Part shown: positions 33,370 through 39,149 of the stretch, piece after piece
Position numbering within the stretch: the first letter of the stretch is position 1
Layout: each line of letters starts with the position of its first letter
Assembly (NCBI GenBank): GCA_019239415.1
Contig: JAFAZW010000076.1
Location: forward strand, 1 to 39,149
Origin: Alphaproteobacteria bacterium
Lineage (GTDB): Bacteria > Pseudomonadota > Alphaproteobacteria > Sphingomonadales > Sphingomonadaceae
Length of the DNA stretch: 39,149 nucleotides
Direction of reading: 5' to 3'
Made by a program: the position numbers and the translations under genes
Notes under the pieces: generated by a model
Told to the model about the DNA's origin: nothing
Database searches by the model: none
Seen by the model: only the letters and a program-made list of their open reading frames with translations

Positions 33370-34220
33370 TGCTGATCGCGCAGGTCACCGACATCCATCT
33401 CGGCTTCGAGGGCGACCGGCCCGACGAGCTCAACCGCCGCCGGCTCGACGCCGTCCTCGCCTGGCTCGCGGCGATGCGACCGCGCCCGGACCTGCTGCTG
33501 ATGACGGGCGACCTCGCCGATGCGGGCGACGACGACCTTTCCTACCGGCGCCTCAAGGAGGCGACCGCCGATCTGCCCTTCCCGGCTTACCCGATGGTCG
33601 GCAATCACGACGGCCGCGCCGCCTTCGGCGCCCATTTCCCGGCCTCCGTCCAGGACGGCTTCGTCCAGTACGAGATCGACGCCGGGCCGCTGCGCATCCT
33701 CGTCCTCGACACGCTGGAGGAAGGCCGCCACGGCGGCGCCTTCTGCGAGCGGCGCGCCGCGTGGCTGGAGGCCCGGCTCGCCGAGCAGGACGAGCGGCCG
33801 ACCCTGATCGCCCTCCACCATCCGCCGATCGATCCCGGGCTCGCCTGGATGGGCGAGAATCCCGACGCCGCGTGGGTCCGCCGGCTCGAGGCGCTGCTGT
33901 CGCCGGCACGCAACGTCGTCGGCCTCGTCGCCGGCCACCTCCACCGCCCGCTCGTCACGCGGTTCGCCGGCACGATCGTCGCGGCCTGCGCCGCAACCGC
34001 GCCCGAGCTCGCCCTCGACCTCGCCGGCATCGACGCGGAGCGCCCCGACGACCGCCCGATGATCGTCGAGGAGCCGCCCGCCTTCGCCCTCCATCGCTGG
34101 ACCGGCCGCGCCCTCGTCACCCATTTCGGCCTCGCCGCCGCAGCGCCCGTCCTGTCGCGCTTCACGCCCCCCTGGCAGCCCCTCCTGCGCCAGCTGGCGG
34201 GAGAACGGGGCCAAGCCTAA
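33369..34220 (+). CDS. CpdA-like metallophosphoesterase, probable cyclic-nucleotide phosphodiesterase
   Basis: A 283-residue calcineurin-like phosphoesterase close in length and motif order to the class III cAMP phosphodiesterase CpdA. The metal ligands are present: D8 and H10 (VTDIHLG), D48 (MTGDLADAGD), N79 and H80 (VGNHDG), then ALHHPP and AGHLHRP (GHxH). There is no signal peptide or membrane helix, so it is cytoplasmic. The start overlaps the cytochrome stop by one base, which makes it the coupled last gene of the operon whose first gene has two cyclic-nucleotide-binding domains. Removing the signal sensed by that protein is the obvious inference. CpdA homologues may also act on other phosphodiesters, so the substrate is not certain. 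Confidence 0.83.
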   Translation: MLIAQVTDIHLGFEGDRPDELNRRRLDAVLAWLAAMRPRPDLLLMTGDLADAGDDDLSYRRLKEATADLPFPAYPMVGNHDGRAAFGAHFPASVQDGFVQYEIDAGPLRILVLDTLEEGRHGGAFCERRAAWLEARLAEQDERPTLIALHHPPIDPGLAWMGENPDAAWVRRLEALLSPARNVVGLVAGHLHRPLVTRFAGTIVAACAATAPELALDLAGIDAERPDDRPMIVEEPPAFALHRWTGRALVTHFGLAAAAPVLSRFTPPWQPLLRQLAGERGQA

Positions 34221-34351
34221 TCCTCCCCGAGCTCGCTCGGGGAGGGGGACCGCACGAAGTGCGGTGGAGGGGCATGCTGAGGCGGAGGGAAGCCCCTCCA
34301 CCACGTCGCTTCGTGCCGCGGTCCCCCTCCCCGAGACAAGCTCGGGGAGGA
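34221..34351. repeat. Long imperfect inverted repeat between convergent genes, possible bidirectional terminator
   Basis: Left arm 34221-34273 and right arm 34292-34351 are imperfectly complementary, and each arm contains its own hairpins (CTCCCCGAG-CTCGGGGAG and CCGCAC-GTGCGG types). The whole would fold into a long branched stem. It begins one base after the phosphoesterase stop and ends two bases before the cytochrome stop, so it occupies the full gap between convergent genes. There is no T-run; any terminator function would rest on the stem alone. Elements of this sort (CTCCCCGAGC...GCTCGGGGAGG) are dispersed in many Sphingomonas-like genomes, from memory. Confidence 0.8.
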
Positions 34352-34353
34352 GC

Positions 34354-37300
34354 TTAACGTACCCAGTCCGCCATGCTGCCCGTATCGCTCACCCGGAACG
34401 GATCGCCGGCGCCGTTCAGGAACAGCCGCTCCATCTCGGCGCGGGTGAAGGGCCGCGAGCCGAGGCGGCCGAAGACGGCGATCTGGCCGCCCGTCTCGTC
34501 GACCGCGCGGTCGCGGTCGAGGCCCTTGGCGAGGCCGAGCGCGGGGTGCGGCGTCCGCGCCCAGGCGATCAGCTCGGGCACCGGCGCCGGCGAGAAGCCG
34601 TAGAAATTGGGCTGGCTCTCCGGGCTGGTGAGCTGGATCACCTTCATCCCCGCGCGCCCGTCGGCGACATAGGCGAAGAGCGATGCATTGGTCGACGCGA
34701 CGACGACGTCCTCGACGTCGGTCATCCGCCCGCCGAACGTCTCCTTGCGGTAGACGGCCGGCCGCTCCGGATTGGCGACGTCGACGATCGCCAGCCCCTC
34801 GCCCTTCGCGGCGACATAGGCATAGGTGCGGGCGACGTAGAGCTTGCGCGCGTCGCGGAGCTTTACGGTCGCGGCCGGCACCGCCACCGGCCGGTCGAGC
34901 CGCGTCACGTCGAACAGCTTGAGCCCGTCCGCGTCCGTCACCCACAAATAGCGGAACTGCACTGCCGACGCGCGTCCGTCGCGTAACGGGAGGCTCGCCG
35001 CCAGCCGCGGCTTCAGCGGATCGTCGAGGTCGACGACGACGAGGGCGCCGGGCGTCGTCACATAGGCGATGTGCCCGGCGAGCGTGACGTGCCGCGCCCC
35101 GGAGAGCGCCCCGCCCGGGTTCCACGTCACCGCCCGCTTGAGGAAATTGTTCTGCGCATTGCCGTCGGCGAACGTGTCGACATCGACGAGGATCAGCCCC
35201 TCCTCGGCGTCGGTCACCACCGCATAATGGTAGAGCGGGTGGAAGGCCTGCTCCTGGTTCGCGGCGCGCATCTCGGCCGTGTTGCGCGTCGGCGCGATCG
35301 GCTGGTTGGTGGGGAGCGCCATGCAGGTCGCGTTGCGGCTCGGCACGTGCGCGTCGTGGCCGAGCGGGGAGAAGGGGGCGGTGAGGATCTTCTCCGACAC
35401 GCCCTTGTTGGCGATCGACGCCACGTCGTAGACCCGAAAGCCGCCGCGCCCCTCGGCGACGTACAGATATTCGCCGCGATTCTGGAGGCAGCGCACCTCG
35501 CCGCCGGCGCCCTTGGCGACGTTCTCGAACACCTCCGGCGCCCCCTTGCCGCGCCGCGTCCAGTTGACGAGCTCGCGCTTGTTCCTGTCGAGGTGGAGCC
35601 GGTACCAGTCGGGATAGGCGAAGCGCTGCAGGTAGGAGCCGATCACCGCCTGCGGCTCGTCCCACTCCGTCACCCGCGTCGCCTGCACGCCGCCGTCGAG
35701 CCCGACCCAGGCGTTCAGCCCGACGAAATTGACGAAATTGGTCCCCTGGAGCAGCAGCTGCGCCATCACGGCATTGTTGTCGTTCGCCTGGCTCAAATGG
35801 CAGTCGCTGCACGTCTTGGTCTCCGCCGTCCGCACCGTGTGCGGGAAATGCGGCGCGAAGGCCTGGGACGAAAAGCCCGACGCGCTGAGCGGCGGCTGCT
35901 GCACGTAGATCCGCTCGCGGTTGATGTTGGTCGACGACAGCACCAGCGCCGAGCTCGACCGGACCGGCGCGACGATGTTCCCCTTGGTCGTCATGTGCCG
36001 GCCCAATTGGAACATGTCGTCGCGCGCGACCTGCGGGTTGTAGGTCGCGAAGTTGCGCGTCTCGCCGCCCTCGAAGCGGTGGATGCCGCTCTTCCAGTTC
36101 GCCTCGATCGGCAGGTGGCAGCCGCCGCACGACGTCGTCCAGCTGAGGTGGCAGGTATAGCAGGCCATCTCGCTCGGCTTGTGTGCCAGCTTCGCCTCCG
36201 GCACGCCGCTGCCGAAGACGTACCGCCCCGTCTCCGCCCCCTCGGTCGACATCAATTTCGCCCGCGCGGCCTTGAGGTTGAAGCGCGGGTTCGCGGGATC
36301 CACGCTGTCCTTCACCAGCGACACGCGCCAATAAAGGTCCGGGTCGACGATCGAGCGCTGCACCAGCACGCGCCGCCCGCCATCCTCCTCCATCCACTCG
36401 AACCGCCTTTGCCCGTCCGGGTTGCGCAGCAGCGCGAGGTTGGTGCCTTTCGGCGGCGCCGCCGGCCCGGACGTCAGCAGGTTCGGATAGTCCCTCGCCG
36501 TGCCGTGGCAGTCCTTGCAGGCGATCTCGATCGCGTTCGCCACCTCCCCGTAAATGAACCCGTTGCCGTGGCTGTCCTGCGCGAAGTGGCAGTCGGCGCA
36601 CTGCATGCCCTTCTCGGCATGGATGTCCATCAGGTGGACCGCCTTGCCCGGATTGACGCCCGGCGGCGTGAACGGCCCTTCGCCCTTGCGCCGGAACTTC
36701 TCTGGGTCGTCCGGCGCCACCGTCTTGCCCTCGGCGTCGAGCAGATTGCCCGCCCGGTCGCGCTTGTAGACGGCGCGGAAGTTCCAGCCGTGGCCGTGAT
36801 AGTCGGCGAACTGGGTGTGCTTCGCCTTCGGGTTCACCTCGTCGTGGACGTTGCGCAGGAAATCGACGTCCCCCCACAGCCCCCGCGCCGCCGCGGCCTC
36901 CGGGTTCCGCTCGTTGACCGCCCGCGTTTCGGCGTCGGAGGGATAATGCTGCTGGCGATAGGCCGCTTCCTTGCCCTTGGGCGCCGCCATGCGGTTCTCC
37001 GGCCCCGGCCACATCAGGTCGGCGTCGGCCTCGTAATCCCACATCGTGTAGCCGAGGTAGGAGTTCAGGAAGACGTTGGGCTGGTGCATGTGGCAGCTCA
37101 TGCACTGCGAGGTCGGGATCGCCCGGGTGAAGGCGTGGCCGAGCGGGTGGCCGCTCTCCTTCCTGCCCGCGATCGTCGGGTCCGCGCTCGCCGTCTGCCC
37201 GTCGCGGCCATAGGGGGCGTAGGTGAGGCTGTGCCGCGGCTCGCGGTCGTTGGCATAGACGACGTGGCAGCCCGCGCAGCCCGAATGGCGATAGTCGCCC

Positions 37301-38340
37301 GGCTGGTCGTTGGTGCCGATGAACCACAGGAACGGGTCATTGAGGCGCGTCTTGTGGATGTTGAGGATCGGGATCGCGACGCGCAGCCCCGTGCCCGGCC
37401 CGCGGTTCGACTGGCGGATGTCCGGCCGCCCGCTCTCCTCGAGCCGCTGCAGCGCGCCGGACGGGGAGGGGAGGCCGATCTCCGGAAAGGCCGACCCGAT
37501 CGTCCGCCCGCCCTGCTCGAACACCCGGAAGATGTCGCCCGGCGGCACCACCTGCCAGGTCGGCAGCGGGTACATCTCGGCGAGCGCGCCGCGCGCCCGC
37601 TCCGCCGCGCTCAGCTTTCCGTCGCCGGACGGAAAGGGCGACACCAGCTTCGCCGGCTTCCCGTCCCGCGTGTAGGCCTCGCCGAACCGGTAATTCTTGA
37701 ACGGCAGGATCCCGTTATTGTAGGCCGCCCCGCCCCACAGCATCGCCCCCGTCGCCATCAGCGACCGTTCCCCCGCCTCGATCGTCGCGGCGTGGCACGC
37801 CCCGCAACTCTCCCGCGCCACGCGGTAATCGGACGGATTGACGAACCGGATATATTCCGCGCTCTCCGCATTGAGCAGCGCATAGCTCCGCTTGGGATTG
37901 GCCGACGAGGGCCACCCCCAGGCCTGCGGATAGAGCGGCAACACATGGGCCGCATCGCGCGCCGCGACATATTTCGGATCGCCGTGGGGCAGCGAAGCGT
38001 CCCCCCGAATAGCGGGATTGCCCCCATGACAATCGACGCACCCCAGCACCACCGCCTGGCTCGCATGCATGGTGCGATATTCGCCGTCGGAGTGGCACGA
38101 CTGGCACCCCGCGGACTTCCTGTCGGCGACCCCCCAATCCTGCGTCTGCGGCGCCGGCGCGGCGCGCACGAGCGCATAGTCCCGCGCGACTGACTTCTCC
38201 CCCTCGGAAGCGACCAACGGGGACGCGAACAGCCCCACCACCGTCATCCCGGCGAAAGCCGGGATCCCCCAACGAAAAAGGCGCCCCCTCAACCGGAGAT
38301 CCCGGCTTCCGCCGGGATGACGGAACAACATCTCGCGCAT
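34354..38340 (-). CDS. Large exported decahaem cytochrome c with C-terminal LVIVD-type beta-propeller
   Basis: A 1328-residue protein. A long Arg-rich N-terminus leads to a hydrophobic stretch and a likely signal cleavage after SPLVA (residue 44). Ten CxxCH motifs lie between residues 79 and about 846: CQSCH, CVDCH, CGACH, CAGCH, CMSCH, CADCH, CKDCH, CYTCH, CGGCH and CSDCH. The C-terminal third (about 940-1290) repeats a motif such as YAYVAAKGEGLAIVDVANPERP, the LVIVD-type propeller unit. It should be periplasmic or surface-exposed and could be the terminal electron donor/acceptor or reductase of the module. Residues 7-33 are encoded by a REP-like repeat. The start is uncertain: ATG 38340 and 38331 keep the signal peptide, ATG 38247 would give only an 18-residue one without positive charge. 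The function of the propeller is unknown. Confidence 0.87.
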   Translation of the reverse strand: MREMLFRHPGGSRDLRLRGRLFRWGIPAFAGMTVVGLFASPLVASEGEKSVARDYALVRAAPAPQTQDWGVADRKSAGCQSCHSDGEYRTMHASQAVVLGCVDCHGGNPAIRGDASLPHGDPKYVAARDAAHVLPLYPQAWGWPSSANPKRSYALLNAESAEYIRFVNPSDYRVARESCGACHAATIEAGERSLMATGAMLWGGAAYNNGILPFKNYRFGEAYTRDGKPAKLVSPFPSGDGKLSAAERARGALAEMYPLPTWQVVPPGDIFRVFEQGGRTIGSAFPEIGLPSPSGALQRLEESGRPDIRQSNRGPGTGLRVAIPILNIHKTRLNDPFLWFIGTNDQPGDYRHSGCAGCHVVYANDREPRHSLTYAPYGRDGQTASADPTIAGRKESGHPLGHAFTRAIPTSQCMSCHMHQPNVFLNSYLGYTMWDYEADADLMWPGPENRMAAPKGKEAAYRQQHYPSDAETRAVNERNPEAAAARGLWGDVDFLRNVHDEVNPKAKHTQFADYHGHGWNFRAVYKRDRAGNLLDAEGKTVAPDDPEKFRRKGEGPFTPPGVNPGKAVHLMDIHAEKGMQCADCHFAQDSHGNGFIYGEVANAIEIACKDCHGTARDYPNLLTSGPAAPPKGTNLALLRNPDGQRRFEWMEEDGGRRVLVQRSIVDPDLYWRVSLVKDSVDPANPRFNLKAARAKLMSTEGAETGRYVFGSGVPEAKLAHKPSEMACYTCHLSWTTSCGGCHLPIEANWKSGIHRFEGGETRNFATYNPQVARDDMFQLGRHMTTKGNIVAPVRSSSALVLSSTNINRERIYVQQPPLSASGFSSQAFAPHFPHTVRTAETKTCSDCHLSQANDNNAVMAQLLLQGTNFVNFVGLNAWVGLDGGVQATRVTEWDEPQAVIGSYLQRFAYPDWYRLHLDRNKRELVNWTRRGKGAPEVFENVAKGAGGEVRCLQNRGEYLYVAEGRGGFRVYDVASIANKGVSEKILTAPFSPLGHDAHVPSRNATCMALPTNQPIAPTRNTAEMRAANQEQAFHPLYHYAVVTDAEEGLILVDVDTFADGNAQNNFLKRAVTWNPGGALSGARHVTLAGHIAYVTTPGALVVVDLDDPLKPRLAASLPLRDGRASAVQFRYLWVTDADGLKLFDVTRLDRPVAVPAATVKLRDARKLYVARTYAYVAAKGEGLAIVDVANPERPAVYRKETFGGRMTDVEDVVVASTNASLFAYVADGRAGMKVIQLTSPESQPNFYGFSPAPVPELIAWARTPHPALGLAKGLDRDRAVDETGGQIAVFGRLGSRPFTRAEMERLFLNGAGDPFRVSDTGSMADWVR
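38243..38321. repeat. REP-like dispersed palindromic element, copy B, inside the cytochrome signal-peptide region
   Basis: A 79-bp element with the same two-hairpin structure and related spacer (CGAAAAAGGCGCC) as copy A at 30640-30722. Arms are GTCATCCCGGCGAAAGCCGGGATC and GATCCCGGCTTCCGCCGGGATGAC-like sequences. On the minus strand it is in frame with the decahaem cytochrome and encodes residues 7-33, including the typical repeat-derived peptides RHPGGSRDL and IPAFAGMT. Confidence 0.85.
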
Positions 38341-38440
38341 CCAGCCCCCTTGCTGTGGCCCTTATTGCAGAGGCGCGGCGGGGGCTAAAGGGGCCTGCGT
38401 ACGCCCGCTGACCAATCGAGCATCCCTCATGAAGGAACAG

Positions 38441-39025
38441 TTACAGCGACCGTCTTGAAGCCGTTGCCGCTGACGTGTCAGCGATCGCCTGCCCGTAAAG
38501 TTCGGCCGTAGCTTCAGTCACAGCCGCTCGCGCAGTAGCCTCGTCGCAGGCGAACCACTCGCCCGTGAGCTTGTCGGTGGAGAGCCGACTATGCGCGGCC
38601 TTCTCGACCTCGCGCGCCTTGAAGTTAGGGCACTTATATTCCGCTACGATACGGAGCCCCCCTGCGGCGCCGGTGGCAAGGTTTCGCCGGCGGACGGCAA
38701 CGTCGCGCGCCTTGCCTACCTTATGGCGCCCCTCGGCGTTGGCGAAGATGTAGACGGACTCGAGACCCGCCTCCGCAATGATACGCTTCATCTCGGCGTC
38801 GCTAATCGAGCGGCGCGGAACCCACCGAAACAGGTTGGAACGGCCGACGGCGCCGAGCTTGTAAAGCTCCAGAAGCACTTGCTTTGCAGGATCGACATAA
38901 TCCTCGGGCGCGCCGCCGGTGCGCGCCATCGTGCTCGCCACGAAATAAACCGCCTGCTGTAGCGTCGCGGCGTCGAGGGAGAGGCGGTCGGTCGGAATGG
39001 GAATCTTGTCGTCGTCGGTGAACAT
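38441..39025 (-). CDS. GIY-YIG / T5orf172-type domain protein
   Basis: A 194-residue protein. The C-terminal half resembles the T5orf172/MUG113 branch of the GIY-YIG nuclease superfamily: VYIFANAEGRHKVGKARD aligns with the family's Y-I-x-KIGxS/T-type block, followed by a basic stretch (VAVRRRNLATG) and then EVEKAAHSRLSTDKLTGEWFACD with the conserved Glu, His and GEWF. The N-terminal 90 residues are not recognised. Such domains occur in phage, mobile-element and housekeeping contexts, so activity and role are open. The ATG at 39025 has a GAAAGGCAGGG ribosome site. It is not evidently linked to the cytochrome module; it is separated from it by about 100 bases and codes on the same strand. Confidence 0.72.
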   Translation of the reverse strand: MFTDDDKIPIPTDRLSLDAATLQQAVYFVASTMARTGGAPEDYVDPAKQVLLELYKLGAVGRSNLFRWVPRRSISDAEMKRIIAEAGLESVYIFANAEGRHKVGKARDVAVRRRNLATGAAGGLRIVAEYKCPNFKAREVEKAAHSRLSTDKLTGEWFACDEATARAAVTEATAELYGQAIADTSAATASRRSL

Positions 39026-39149
39026 GCCCTGCCTTTCAAGCTGTGCCGCTGAATCTACGGCACGACGAGCTCGGCTGTCATTAATTCCAAGAGGCGCCGC
39101 GCGAGGCCTCTGCCGGACGCCCCGCCTCTGGGGGGGGGAGCGGGGGGGG
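39026..39149. other. Non-coding window end with G homopolymers
   Basis: These 124 bases contain no gene that I can support. The first part holds the ribosome site of the GIY-YIG-type gene and presumably its promoter. The last 20 bases are two G-runs separated by AGC, unlike anything else in the window, and may reflect a contig end with low-quality sequence. Confidence 0.5.

Noticed and set aside
30640-38321. The two palindromic elements as a CRISPR array or as ends of a transposon
   Set aside because: Only two copies exist, about 7.5 kb apart, with internal hairpins and no spacers, target duplication or transposase between them.
39026-39149. A possible tRNA or small RNA in the final gap
   Set aside because: I could not fold a cloverleaf or find conserved tRNA boxes; the palindromic bases near 39091-39115 are too short to support a call.

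Overview
The window is GC-rich, densely packed bacterial DNA. Protein style, short intergenic gaps, ATGA/TGATG start-stop overlaps and two kinds of dispersed palindromic repeat suggest an alphaproteobacterium, most likely a Sphingomonas-like member of the Sphingomonadales. This assignment is inference; no rRNA or other marker gene is present. I saw no tRNA, transposase, integrase or CRISPR array.

Positions 1-25121 hold a nearly complete type VI secretion system (T6SS) in three blocks. Block 1 (+) is tssK (5' end cut by the window edge), tssL, tssM, tagF, pppA and ppkA. Block 2 (-) is vgrG (tssI), a small DUF6931-like gene and an FHA-domain gene (tagH/fha). Block 3 (+) is a secreted OmpA-family gene, tssA, tssB, tssC, hcp (tssD), tagJ, tssE, tssF, tssG and tssH (clpV). 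Membrane complex, baseplate, sheath, tube, spike and recycling ATPase are all represented, together with the full threonine-phosphorylation control set (PpkA kinase, PppA phosphatase, FHA protein, TagF). I found no tssJ and no PAAR gene; either could lie outside the window.

Positions 25141-26320 (-) look like an effector/immunity pair attached to the T6SS. One gene encodes a signal-less pesticin/T4-lysozyme-type muramidase with an apparently intact Glu-Thr-Asp triad. The other encodes an exported LprI-type (DUF1311) protein of the kind known to inhibit lysozyme. Two unrecognised small genes lie upstream on the same strand.

Positions 27295-38340 hold what I consider the most novel part, a predicted transmembrane electron-transfer module. 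It contains a CcmI-like TPR protein (-) and a four-gene (+) operon: an 808-residue fusion of flavoprotein oxidoreductase, two cyclic-nucleotide-binding domains and a four-cluster ferredoxin; a di-haem cytochrome b-like membrane protein; an FHA-TM-decahaem cytochrome c; and a CpdA-like phosphodiesterase. Convergent to the operon is a 1328-residue exported decahaem cytochrome c with a C-terminal LVIVD-type propeller. The inferred route is NAD(P)H to FAD to Fe-S to haem b to 20 c-type haems, with cyclic-nucleotide input and an FHA input of uncertain competence. The reaction served is unknown.

The right end carries a GIY-YIG/T5orf172-type protein and ends in G homopolymers that may be a contig-end artefact. 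Coordinates and motif counts are read from the sequence; family names rest on motif recognition without database searches.
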